From Nocardiopsis sp. FR4 (lineage in GTDB: Bacteria; Actinomycetota; Actinomycetes; Streptosporangiales; Streptosporangiaceae), in contig NZ_ML776455.1 in the NCBI RefSeq assembly GCF_009830945.1, positions 249,289 through 313,288 on the forward strand: 64,000 nt of DNA, given 5' to 3'. The notes under the pieces are model-generated. The model was not told the origin of the DNA. It ran no database searches and saw only the letters and a list, made by a program, of their open reading frames with translations. The translations under genes and the position numbers were made by a program. Of the stretch, positions 21,422 to 29,318 are shown in pieces. How positions within the stretch are numbered: the first letter of the stretch is position 1; the number at the start of each line of letters is the position of its first letter.

Positions 21422-22060
21422 GTGACCCAGAAGGCCAACATCCTTCTCGTCGACGACCGAGACGAGAACCTGATCGCGCTGGAGGCCGCGCTCACCTCCC
21501 TGGACCAGAACCTGATCCGGGCCAACTCGGGTGAGGAGGCACTCAAGCACCTTCTGGGCACCGACTTCGCGGTCATCCTCCTCGACGTCGTCATGCCGGG
21601 TATGGACGGCTTCGAGACCGCCGCGCACATCAAGCAGCGCGAGAAGACCAAGGACGTGCCGATCATCTTCCTGACCGCCCAGGAGTTCGACCGGCACCAG
21701 GTCTTCCGCGGCTACGCCTCGCGCGCGGTGGACTTCCTCCTCAAGCCCTTCGACCCCTGGGTGCTGCGCTCCAAGGTCGAGGTCTTCGTGGAGCTGCACC
21801 ACCTCAAGGCGCAGATGCGCGAGCAGGCCCGCGCCCTGCAGCGGGACCTGGGCCAGGAGACCGGTGAGTCCGGAAGGCTCCTGGCCGAGCAGCTGGCGCA
21901 GCGCGCCCGGCAGGTCCAGGCCGACCTCGCCGAACTGCGTGAGCACATCGTGGACACGTACCAGGACGTGGACCAGCCCCTGGTGGAGGGCGTGCGCCGG
22001 GTGGACGACTCGGTCTCGCGCCTGTCCACCCTGGTGGACACCCTGCACGGCCCCGAGTAA
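21422..22060 (+). CDS. osaB: OsaB-like response regulator with coiled-coil output
   Basis: 212 residues, GTG start 6 nt after the hybrid kinase. The receiver occupies 1-125: D-D-R-D near 11-14, phospho-Asp in I-L-L-D-V-V-M-P near 59, F-L-T-A, and L-L-K-P-F. The remainder (about 130-210) is a Glu/Gln/Arg-rich heptad pattern predicted to be a coiled coil, with no DNA-binding domain. Receiver plus coiled coil next to a poly-HAMP kinase is the described architecture of S. coelicolor OsaB, needed for growth after osmotic shock. Output is probably by protein-protein contact. Confidence 0.82.
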   Translation: MTQKANILLVDDRDENLIALEAALTSLDQNLIRANSGEEALKHLLGTDFAVILLDVVMPGMDGFETAAHIKQREKTKDVPIIFLTAQEFDRHQVFRGYASRAVDFLLKPFDPWVLRSKVEVFVELHHLKAQMREQARALQRDLGQETGESGRLLAEQLAQRARQVQADLAELREHIVDTYQDVDQPLVEGVRRVDDSVSRLSTLVDTLHGPE

Positions 22061-22073
22061 CGGCCGCCCGGTC

Positions 22074-23246
22074 TCACCCGGACGGGCGCGGCGGCAGCGC
22101 CAGGCCGATGTGCTCGCCGATCTCCTCGATCAGGCCCAGGTCGGCCAGGCGGAAGCTGCCCCGGTTGCTGCGCCGGATCAGCGTGAGCGCGCCCCGTACG
22201 CCCCGGCTGCCGCGCAGGGGCACCGACAGCAGCGAACCCGCGCCCAGCATCGCCAGCAGCGGGGCGCCCGACGCGGCGTGGCCCAGCACGCCCTCGTCCT
22301 CGATCAGGGGGAACAGCAGCGACTGGCCCCGGCGCAGCACCTCGCCGGGGATGTCGGAGGCGCCGGGCGCGGCCTCGGTCACCGCCTCCTCCTGCTCCGC
22401 GGGCGCGTCGACCGGACCGGCGACCACCGCGCGGCGGGCCGCCTCGGGGCCGGTGGGCAGGTCGCACACGTCGACGACCACCCAGTCGGCGTAGGAGTCG
22501 GCCAGCAGCTCGGCGGCGTCGGCCAGCGCGAGCGGCTTCCCGGCCCCGCCCGGACCGGCCGAGCGCAGCAGCAGCCGGGTCATCCGGGTCAGCACGTCCA
22601 GCCTGCGCGCGGCCAGCACCACCACCTGGTCCTCCACCTCCGGCTCCAGCGGGGCGGGGCCCTCCTCCTCGGCGCCGTTCATCGGCGGCGACATCGCCAC
22701 CAGGACCAGGGGGTGGGGCTCGGTGGGCAGCTCCAGCCGGGTCAGGGTCAGGTGCACGTCCTCGGCCCAGCCCCGCTGGGCCAGCCGCGACTCCAGGGAG
22801 GTGCTTCCCTCGCCGCGCAGCACCGCCGCCAGCCAGGACCGCATCGCCGCGCGCTTGCGCAGGTCCACGAAGTGCGCGAAGGGCTTGCCGGTGAGGTAGC
22901 CCGGGGCGCTGCCCAGCCGGGCGGCGCCCGCGTTGTTGATGCGCCGGATGTAGCCCTCGTGGTCCAGCAGCACCACGGGGACGCTCAGCTCCTGGAACAC
23001 CGCGCGCAGCAGGGCCCGGTCGCCGCCGTCCTCGCCCTGGCGCCGCGGGCCGGGGTGGGCGTGCGCGCTGGCCAGCTCCGAACCGGCGTCGCCCAGCAGG
23101 CGCTCGGCGTACTCCAGCTCGGCCAGGGCCGCCTCCGCCGTGCTCCGGGCGTCGTCGGGATACATGGTGTGCGTGTTGCGCAGAGCGGAGATGCGTTCAC
23201 CCAGGGCGGTGATCTCACGCTGCAACCCCGCGAGGTTGTCCGACAC
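22074..23246 (-). CDS. PAS and GAF-domain signalling protein without catalytic domain
   Basis: 390 residues from a GTG at 23246 with ggga 9 nt upstream; the frame extends to 23315 without a better start. An N-terminal helical segment (1-75) looks coiled-coil-like (L-A-G-L-Q-R-E-I-T-A-L-G-E-R). A PAS domain lies at about 85-200 (V-V-L-L-D-H-E-G-Y-I-R-R-I-N-N-A-G). A GAF-like domain at about 225-385 ends with S-V-P-L-R-G and R-L-A-D-L-G-L-I-E-E-I. No kinase, phosphatase or DNA-binding motif is visible. It ends 13 nt from the OsaB-like stop (convergent) and starts 113 nt from the divergent GAF-ANTAR gene, suggesting a sensor or scaffold within this island. Confidence 0.7.
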   Translation of the reverse strand: MSDNLAGLQREITALGERISALRNTHTMYPDDARSTAEAALAELEYAERLLGDAGSELASAHAHPGPRRQGEDGGDRALLRAVFQELSVPVVLLDHEGYIRRINNAGAARLGSAPGYLTGKPFAHFVDLRKRAAMRSWLAAVLRGEGSTSLESRLAQRGWAEDVHLTLTRLELPTEPHPLVLVAMSPPMNGAEEEGPAPLEPEVEDQVVVLAARRLDVLTRMTRLLLRSAGPGGAGKPLALADAAELLADSYADWVVVDVCDLPTGPEAARRAVVAGPVDAPAEQEEAVTEAAPGASDIPGEVLRRGQSLLFPLIEDEGVLGHAASGAPLLAMLGAGSLLSVPLRGSRGVRGALTLIRRSNRGSFRLADLGLIEEIGEHIGLALPPRPSG

Positions 23247-23359
23247 GCTCAGGTCTCCCGTCGTGGATGGGGTCTGCACCGAAGCTAACGGATGTCCGCG
23301 CCCACGGTCCTCCAAGGTTACGGTTAGGGGGGACCCGGACGCGCGAAGGAGGCCGGATC

Positions 23360-24130
23360 GTGTGGATCGAGCGCCTGGCCCGTGACATCGGCGCGCTGGG
23401 GCAGGAGGACGGCACCACCCTGGAACGCGCCCTGGACCAGATGAGCAGGGCGGCGGCCCTGGGCGTGCCCGGCTGCTCGGCCGCCCTGGTGGTGGTCTGG
23501 CGTGAGGTCGGGGGCCCCGACGGCTCCGTCCGCCACGTCGTCACCGACTACGGGGCCTCCCACGCCGACCTGTCGGCGGCCTTCGAGCACCAGTACACCA
23601 GCGACCAGGGGCCCACGGTCGAGGCCGTCCGCGACATGCGCCAGGTCCGGGTGGGCGACGTCCTGCGCGAACCCCACCGGTGGCCGCGCTACACCAGCAT
23701 GGCGGTCCAGTGCGGCGACCGCTCCTCCATCACCCTGCCCAGCCCGATGCCCGGCGAGGGGGACGACCGGGTGATCACCTTCGGGGTGCACTCCGGCCGC
23801 GCGGACGCCTTCGACGAGGACGTGGTGGCGCCGCTGACCGCCCTGCTGGCCGAGCACGCCGCCGTGTCGCTCTACAGCGCCGGGCGCCAGGCCGACGCGG
23901 CCCGCGAGACCGCCCACATGCGCCGGGCCATGTCGGCGCGCACGGTGATCGACCAGGCCAAGGGCATCATCATGCACGCCCGGGGATGCGACGCCGACAC
24001 CGCCTTCACCGCGCTGCGCGAGGTCGCCCAGCGCAACCGCAAACGGGTGGTGGAGGTGGCCCGCGACCTCGTGGAGGAGAACACCGGGCCGCAGCCGCGG
24101 CCGCGTCGCACCGGCGCGCCACGAGAGTGA
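23360..24130 (+). CDS. GAF-ANTAR domain RNA-binding antitermination regulator
   Basis: 256 residues, GTG start with gaaggagg 7 nt upstream. The GAF domain spans roughly 15-175 (T-S-D-Q-G-P-T-V-E-A-V, S-S-I-T-L-P). The C-terminal ANTAR domain (about 185-245) has the expected A-M-S-A-R-T-V-I-D-Q-A-K-G-I-I-M and the Ala/Phe pattern of its three helices. ANTAR proteins bind paired hexaloop hairpins in nascent RNA and prevent termination. No target hairpin pair was identified nearby. It is divergent from the PAS/GAF gene. Confidence 0.85.
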   Translation: MWIERLARDIGALGQEDGTTLERALDQMSRAAALGVPGCSAALVVVWREVGGPDGSVRHVVTDYGASHADLSAAFEHQYTSDQGPTVEAVRDMRQVRVGDVLREPHRWPRYTSMAVQCGDRSSITLPSPMPGEGDDRVITFGVHSGRADAFDEDVVAPLTALLAEHAAVSLYSAGRQADAARETAHMRRAMSARTVIDQAKGIIMHARGCDADTAFTALREVAQRNRKRVVEVARDLVEENTGPQPRPRRTGAPRE

Positions 24131-24226
24131 ACACCGGGGCAACACCGGGCGATGAGTCCCCAGCGTGATCGAAACGCGCCATGATGAGGGCTCGGGGCCG
24201 CCCCGGAACGACAAGGAGAAGCGACC

Positions 24227-24574
24227 GTGACGTCAGACATCCCGACCCGGCGCGAGGACGGCGTCGTCGTCGTCACCCCCGTGGGGGACATGGACGCGGT
24301 GACCTCTCCCGAACTGGCCGCGGTCCTGGACGGCGTCCTGGCCGCCGCGCCGCCCCGCGGGGTGGTGGTCGACCTGGCCAAGGTCAGCTTCTGCGACTCC
24401 CGGTGCATCGGGGTCCTCGTCTCCGCCTACCGGCAGGCCCGCGACCTGGGGGTGGGGCTGGTGGTCACCGAGCCCCAGCAGCAGGTCAACCGCCTCTTCG
24501 TGATCGCCGGGATCGACCAGGTCATCCCGATCATGGAGAGCACCGACGCCGCCGTGGACTCCCTCAGGGGCTGA
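24227..24574 (+). CDS. STAS-domain anti-sigma factor antagonist with degenerate phospho-site
   Basis: 115 residues, GTG start, ribosome-binding site aaggagaa 7 nt upstream. A single STAS domain of typical SpoIIAA/RsbV length. The usual D-S-S/T-G-L-G motif after the third strand reads C-D-S-R-C-I-G here (about 57-63), so one of the two hydroxyl residues is Arg and the glycine is Cys. The other STAS gene in this window (43786-44139) keeps the canonical motif. Its stop overlaps by 11 nt, tail to tail, with the MEDS-HATPase gene, the kind of protein that would bind or phosphorylate it. Confidence 0.82.
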   Translation: MTSDIPTRREDGVVVVTPVGDMDAVTSPELAAVLDGVLAAAPPRGVVVDLAKVSFCDSRCIGVLVSAYRQARDLGVGLVVTEPQQQVNRLFVIAGIDQVIPIMESTDAAVDSLRG

Positions 24575-25538
24575 GCGGCGCCGGCCTCCCGGCCTCCTCG
24601 GCGGCCCTGCGGGCGCCGATCCGGTCCACGAAGTGCAGCCGCACCAGCGACCCCTCACCGCTGCCGCTGATCTCCAGGAAGTCGCAGCTCTGCCTGGTGA
24701 TCCACAGCCCGTACCCCCGCGCGCGCAGGCTGTCGGCAGGCCGGTACCCGGCCAGCGGGTCGCGCAGGCCCCCGCGTTCGTCGAAGACGTCGCACACCCA
24801 CCGGTCCGGGGCGCGCCAGACCTGCACGGTGCCCTTGCCCGCGCCGTGCTCCAGCACGTTGGCGGCCAGCTCGTTGACCGCCACCACCAGGCTGTCGATC
24901 CGCTCCGGGGGGAAGCCCACGTCCTCGCCCAGCGCGGCCAGGTCGCCCCGCAGCCGGGGCAGGGACATCCCGATGTCCAGCCGGTGCACGGCACCGGCCA
25001 CCGGCAGCGGGTCCGGCGCGACCGGACGGGCGCCGAAGGCCGCCGTGCCCCGGTACCGGGGGTTGGGGAGCGGCCCCGCGGGCCCCAGCAGCACCGGGTG
25101 GGTGGCGACCACCGCGGAGCGCGTGCGCGGGGTCAGGTCCCGCTCGTCGTGGGCGCACAGCAGCCGCAGCCGCTGCGGGGCCAGGGCCGTGCACAGCACC
25201 GATTCCAGGCGGTGCCACTCGCGCAGCTCCGTCTCGGAGGACAGGGGCAGCGGGGGCTCCGCCACCAGGACCACCGGGCCGGGGGCGTGGGTGAGCGCCA
25301 GGCGGTGCAGGGCCGCCAGGGCGCGCCCCGGCGCGTCGTAGAGCGAGTCCCGGTCCGCGACGCGCACGTGCGCGCGCTCAGCCGGGGCCAGGCCCGCGAG
25401 GAGCGCCTCGGCGCGGTCCGCCCTGACCGCGAGCACCGCGTGGGCGTTCTCGCGTACGGCGGACCGCAACCGCTGCCTGGCCACCTCGTGGAACCGCCGC
25501 TCACGGCCGAAGAGCAGTCCCTGGTGCTGGAAGGTCAT
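24564..25538 (-). CDS. MEDS-domain protein with RsbW-like HATPase (anti-sigma / STAS kinase type)
   Basis: 324 residues. The N-terminal 185 residues resemble MEDS domains (sensor of small molecules, often fused to regulators): Q-G-L-L-F-G-R-E-R-R-F, H-V-R-V-A-D near 75, and a conserved E-W-H-R-L-E. Residues about 195-315 are an RsbW-type HATPase (V-N-E-L-A-A-N-V-L-E-H-G, F-D-E-R-G-G, R-G-Y-G-L-W-I). The start at 25538 has a poor ribosome-binding site. A SigB/SigF-type promoter match lies 60 nt upstream. Likely partners are STAS antagonists and an unlinked sigma factor; no sigma gene is in the window. Confidence 0.8.
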   Translation of the reverse strand: MTFQHQGLLFGRERRFHEVARQRLRSAVRENAHAVLAVRADRAEALLAGLAPAERAHVRVADRDSLYDAPGRALAALHRLALTHAPGPVVLVAEPPLPLSSETELREWHRLESVLCTALAPQRLRLLCAHDERDLTPRTRSAVVATHPVLLGPAGPLPNPRYRGTAAFGARPVAPDPLPVAGAVHRLDIGMSLPRLRGDLAALGEDVGFPPERIDSLVVAVNELAANVLEHGAGKGTVQVWRAPDRWVCDVFDERGGLRDPLAGYRPADSLRARGYGLWITRQSCDFLEISGSGEGSLVRLHFVDRIGARRAAEEAGRPAPLSP

Positions 25539-25596
25539 GTGTGTGTGGTGTCCGCGCTCGGATCCGGCCCGGTGCCGTCCGAGCGCCACGGTCTGT

Positions 25597-25621
25597 GTAC
25601 CCCTTTCGGCCCTTCCGCAAC
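25597..25621 (-). promoter_or_regulatory. Candidate SigB/SigF-type promoter of the MEDS-HATPase gene
   Basis: On the minus strand GTTG (25621-25618), a 15-nt spacer and GGGTAC (25602-25597) fit the actinobacterial SigF/SigB pattern GTTT-N15-GGGTAT/C with one -35 mismatch. It ends 59 nt upstream of the ATG, a normal leader length. A stress-sigma promoter in front of an anti-sigma-type kinase would give feedback. Confidence 0.45.
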
Positions 25622-25663
25622 GGGGTCGAAGGGCCGGAGATAACGGCGCGGCACTGACACGGC

Positions 25664-26941
25664 TCAGTTCGAGAGCCCGGACAGCAGCAGGCCGTCCGTC
25701 TCGTCCTCGTCGGCCGTGCCGTCCTCGGCCTGCTGGGGCCGGGACCGCTCGTAGGCCAGCTCGGTCTCCACGGCGATCCGCTGCCACGTGAACCGGGAAC
25801 GGGCGCGGTCCACCGCGGCGATGCCGTAGGCGGTGCTCATGGTGGGCGTGTTGAGGACCGCGCGCACCGCGCGGGCCACCTCGTCGGGACGGCCGAAGCG
25901 CATCAGCACGCCGCTGGTGCGGTGCAGGACCGCCCCGGGGGTCGCGCCGGTGGCGGTGGCCACCACGGGCAGGCCGCAGGCCATGGCCTCCAGGACGGCG
26001 CCGCCGTAGGGGTCGTAGGAGGCGGCGGAGACGTACACGTCCGCCGACCGCAGCAGGCGGGGCAGCTCCTTGCGCTCGACCGGCCCGGTCAGGTGGACGC
26101 GGTCGTTCACCCCGGCCTCCTTGGCCAGCAGCTCGACGCGGCGGGCGTTCTCGTCCAGGGCCACCTCGACGTCCTCGGCGGTGGAGACGAGCAGCAGCTC
26201 GGCCTCGGGCAGGCGGACCATCGCCTCCACGAGCCGCTCGGCGCCGCCCGCCTCGGTGAACGAGGTGACCGACACCAGGCGGGCGCGCTCCTCGCGGCGG
26301 GAGTTCCAGTGCTCGGCGGAGGCGCTGCCCTCCACGCTGAAGTGGTCGGGGTCCACGCCGAAGGGCACCACGCTCACGTGGTGGCGGGGCACGCCCAGCC
26401 GGGCCAGCTCGCCCTGCTGGTCGGTGGAGTTGACCAGGACGTGGTCGGCCCGGGAGGCCAGGATCGTCTCCATGCGGGCGCGCTCGGGGCGGTGGGTGAG
26501 GCCGGAGCGCTGCTCGCTGGCGTTGAGCGAGTGGAAGGTCTGGACGATGGGCGTGCCGCTCTGGTCGCGTTCGCTGTGCGCCTGGGCGTGCAGGGCGGCC
26601 AGACCGCTGGTCCAGTCGATGGCGTGCAGGACGTCGGGCGCGTCTTCGTCCAGGGCCGCGGCGAGGGCGGTTCCGAAGGCACCGGTGTGCTCGGCCTGCC
26701 GGTCGGCGGGGACCGGCCGGGCCGGACCGGCGTCCAGGTAGGCGACGGAGACGCCGCGCGCCATGCGCGTGCGGCCGTCGGGCTGGTCGGGACCGCTGCG
26801 GCGGACGTAGACCGTCACGCGGTGCCCGCGCTTGGCGAGCTGTCGGGACAGCGCGCACACGTGCAGGCTGGCGGGGCAGGCGGGTTCTCCCCGGTGGGCG
26901 GGGAGGGGGTTGGCGTGTTCGGCGACCATGGCGATCTTCAC
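25664..26941 (-). CDS. GT4-family glycosyltransferase
   Basis: 425 residues from a GTG at 26941, with ggag 9 nt upstream giving V-K-I-A-M-V-A-E-H-A-N-P. A GTG 21 nt earlier is possible. GT-B features: an N-terminal nucleotide-fold strand and P-L-P-A-H-R-G-E loop, H-A-I-D-W near 115, S-V-V-P-F-G-V-D as the domain linker, and the retaining motif D-P-Y-G-G-A-V-L-E-A-M-A-C-G-L-P near 320. No transmembrane segment. The donor and acceptor are unknown; similar actinomycete proteins are annotated only generically. It lies inside the signalling island between the MEDS kinase and PP2C genes. Confidence 0.78.
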   Translation of the reverse strand: MKIAMVAEHANPLPAHRGEPACPASLHVCALSRQLAKRGHRVTVYVRRSGPDQPDGRTRMARGVSVAYLDAGPARPVPADRQAEHTGAFGTALAAALDEDAPDVLHAIDWTSGLAALHAQAHSERDQSGTPIVQTFHSLNASEQRSGLTHRPERARMETILASRADHVLVNSTDQQGELARLGVPRHHVSVVPFGVDPDHFSVEGSASAEHWNSRREERARLVSVTSFTEAGGAERLVEAMVRLPEAELLLVSTAEDVEVALDENARRVELLAKEAGVNDRVHLTGPVERKELPRLLRSADVYVSAASYDPYGGAVLEAMACGLPVVATATGATPGAVLHRTSGVLMRFGRPDEVARAVRAVLNTPTMSTAYGIAAVDRARSRFTWQRIAVETELAYERSRPQQAEDGTADEDETDGLLLSGLSN

Positions 26942-27732
26942 TGGGCTGAACTCCTTGGACACGGGTTCGTCTGGTGTCCGTCGTGTGCCCGGAGCGACTC
27001 CGGAGCGGGGATCGGAATCCTCCCGGGCGGGGACTGGGTCTGGGCGCCTCTGGCCGTGGAGCGGGTGCGCGACAGCGGCGAGGGGGGAGGCGCGGGGGTG
27101 CGGGCACGGGGTGCCCGGGGCGGAGGCCGTCCGCCAACACGAACAGCCGTAGGCGCGGGGCGCGTACGGCTGTGGCGGAACGGCGGGAAGGAAAAGGAGA
27201 AGAAGGGCAGACGCATGAGAACCACACCAAACGACCGGTCGGGAGGACGGTGCCACCGTGCGTAACCGGGTAAGGGCGCACGGGGCGGGTCGTGTGTGTC
27301 TGCGTCTTAGACACCCAACGGGGACCATTCTGCCAGACGGTTCCCGTTCCGACAACGGGAGGCCGATCCCGCACCACGGCCGAAGGGTGTTTCGGGTCTG
27401 GCCGTAACCCGGCGGCGCGTTCTCTGTACTGCGAATTCTCGGTAGAGGTGCACGGCCCCTGTCGGGTGGATGGCGCCGCCGCTACTGTCAGAGCGGAACA
27501 CCGGACGGCGTGACCCGTGCCGACCATCCGGCCGCCGCGGCGCTTTCGGCGGCGGGAACCCCGGTCGGAACTGCGTATCCGGGTGTTTTCCGCCATGATG
27601 TACGCGGATTTTGACCCAGTCCGGCGGTGGCTCGGTACGGTGACAGAATCCAGACGTTGAACGGGACTCGACCAAGGTCCGGCGCGGGTCGCCGGACGCC
27701 GGCCACGGCCGACGAAACGGGAGGAAGGGCGT
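26942..27732. other. 791-nt non-coding divergent region
   Basis: No open frame here has coding character. The part at 27140-27660 is less G+C-rich than its surroundings. It should hold the promoters of the GT4 gene (leftward) and the PP2C gene (rightward). A weak -35/-10-like pair, TTGACC (27611) and TACGGT (27636), has a 19-nt spacer and is not secure. A small RNA cannot be excluded. Confidence 0.4.
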
Positions 27733-28494
27733 ATGGGTGTCGCTGGTGGGGAAGTCATCGTCACGGCCCTCACGCACCGGGGCGCTATCCGTCCCGCCAA
27801 CGAGGACGCCGTGGTCATGGGTGCCCTGACCGTCGCCAGTGCGAACATGACCTCGCCTGTGCGCTGTGTGCTCCCGGTGAGCGAGCCCGTCATCCTGGCG
27901 GTCGCCGACGGGATCGGCGGCCAGGCCGCCGGGGAGATAGCCTCCGAGCACGCGGTGCACCGCATGGCCGAGATGGGGCCGCGCCTGGACGGTCCCGAGG
28001 AGATCGCCCAGCTGCTGAGCAACATCGACGAGGAGATCAAGGACCACGCCACGCAGCACACCGAGTTCTCCGGGATGGGGACCACGGTGGCGGGCGTGCT
28101 GCTCAACAACGACGGCAACTTCTGGTTCAACGTCGGCGACTCCCGGACCTACCGCCTGGAGGGGCGCCGCCTGCGCCAGCTCTCCGAGGACGACTCACCG
28201 GCCCTGCCTCCGTCCGAGGACGGCCGCCCGGTCACCACGAACTTCATCACCCAGTCGCTGGGCGGCAGTTCGGGGGGCAGCATGGTCCCGCACGTGGGCC
28301 GGGACGACGCCGCCGACCCCAGCGCCTGGCTCATGTGCAGCGACGGCCTCTCCGACCTGGTGCTGCCCGAGGAGATGGAGCGGATGATCGCCGAGGCGGG
28401 CAGCGACGAGGCCGCCGTGCACGCCCTGTGGCAGGCCGCCATGGAGGCGGGCGGCAAGGACAACATCAGCATCCTCCTGGCCCGCCGCGTCTGA
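27733..28494 (+). CDS. PP2C-family Ser/Thr protein phosphatase
   Basis: 253 residues. ATG with ggaggaagg 4-5 nt upstream. All PP2C metal-site motifs are present: R-P-A-N-E-D-A near residue 22, V-A-D-G-I-G-G near 57, a central S-G-M-G-T-T, N-V-G-D-S-R near 135, C-S-D-G-L-S-D near 200 and K-D-N-I-S at 243. It is a cytosolic stand-alone catalytic domain like PrpC/PstP, without the membrane anchor of PstP. It likely reverses Ser/Thr phosphorylation by STPKs or partner-switch kinases. No kinase gene is adjacent. Confidence 0.9.
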   Translation: MGVAGGEVIVTALTHRGAIRPANEDAVVMGALTVASANMTSPVRCVLPVSEPVILAVADGIGGQAAGEIASEHAVHRMAEMGPRLDGPEEIAQLLSNIDEEIKDHATQHTEFSGMGTTVAGVLLNNDGNFWFNVGDSRTYRLEGRRLRQLSEDDSPALPPSEDGRPVTTNFITQSLGGSSGGSMVPHVGRDDAADPSAWLMCSDGLSDLVLPEEMERMIAEAGSDEAAVHALWQAAMEAGGKDNISILLARRV

Positions 28495-28548
28495 GGACCC
28501 GTCGCCCGGGGCCGTCAGCCCCCTGGCGGCCGCCGCGGCCGCACGACC

Positions 28549-28610
28549 ACGTACAGGGGCCCCGCCCCGGTTCCCCGGAGACCGGGGGCCGGGACGGGGC
28601 CCCTGTACGT
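28549..28610. terminator. Bidirectional hairpin between PP2C and CopC genes
   Basis: A long inverted repeat with arms around 28549-28578 and 28582-28610, starting and ending in ACGTACAGGGGCCCC / GGGGCCCCTGTACGT, with two or three internal mismatches and a short loop. It lies between convergent genes and has no T-tract, typical for actinomycete terminators. Confidence 0.75.
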
Positions 28611-28626
28611 ACCCCGGAACCGGGCC

Positions 28627-29310
28627 CTAGCCCTGGCCGCCGCCGGGACGGTTGCGCGTCCGCGCCGCCACGAGCACGACCGCGGCGATACCGCCGAGGG
28701 CCACGACGCCCACGACGGCCAGCGCGGCCCAGGACACGCCGGACCCCTCCTGGGACTCCCCGGCGGCGGTCGCCTCGTCGGTCGGCTCAGCGGCGGTCTC
28801 CTCCTCGGCCGCGTTCTCCTCGGCGGCCGTCTCCCCCGGCTCGGCTTCGGGGGCGGCCGCGGCGACGGCCTCCTCGGTCACCGAGAAGGCCAGGCTGCCC
28901 TGGATCGGGTGGCCGTCGGAGGAGACCACGCGGTACCCGATGGTGTACTCCCCGGCCTGGTCAAGGGCGGCCAGTCCCACGGACACGTCGTTGCCGTCGA
29001 AGGTGAGCGCGCCCTCCTCGTAGGTGGTCTCCCCGTCGGGGCCCGTGACGACCACGGCGCTGCCGCTGCCGCCCTCCATCGGGGGGTTGTTGAAGGTCAG
29101 CGAGACCTCCTCGGGAACGGTGTCCAGGGTCTGGCCGTCCTCGGGGCTGGAGTCGGTCAGGACGTCGTGCGCCAGTGCGGGCACGGGGGCCAGTGCCAGC
29201 GCCGCGGCGGCCAGCGGGGCCAGGAGCGCGGCGGCGGGCCGCGGGAGCGCGCGGCGGCGGGCCGCGGCGTCGTGGCCGGAGGCCCGGGAGGTGTTGCGGG
29301 TGGTGTTCAT
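28627..29310 (-). CDS. CopC-domain copper-resistance protein with C-terminal membrane anchor
   Basis: 227 residues from an ATG with aggga 4-5 nt upstream. A signal peptide of about 48 residues ends in A-L-A; the mature protein begins with His (H-D-V-L-T-D-S-S-P-E-D-G), the N-terminal His typical of CopC copper binding. The Ig-like CopC domain follows (about 48-145) with D-G-H-P-I-Q-G near 135. An acidic Glu/Ala-rich stalk, a C-terminal transmembrane segment (about 197-217) and an Arg-rich tail complete it. It probably handles copper on the outer face of the membrane. The next gene in the operon is a membrane protein, in the place where copD often sits. Confidence 0.85.
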   Translation of the reverse strand: MNTTRNTSRASGHDAAARRRALPRPAAALLAPLAAAALALAPVPALAHDVLTDSSPEDGQTLDTVPEEVSLTFNNPPMEGGSGSAVVVTGPDGETTYEEGALTFDGNDVSVGLAALDQAGEYTIGYRVVSSDGHPIQGSLAFSVTEEAVAAAAPEAEPGETAAEENAAEEETAAEPTDEATAAGESQEGSGVSWAALAVVGVVALGGIAAVVLVAARTRNRPGGGQG

Positions 29311-29318
29311 GTCTTCCC

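Noticed and set aside
24564..28130. Minus-strand frame of 1188 codons covering the MEDS gene and beyond
   Set aside because: Only the 3' 324 codons have a coherent protein; the rest is the shadow of the GT4 gene and non-coding DNA.
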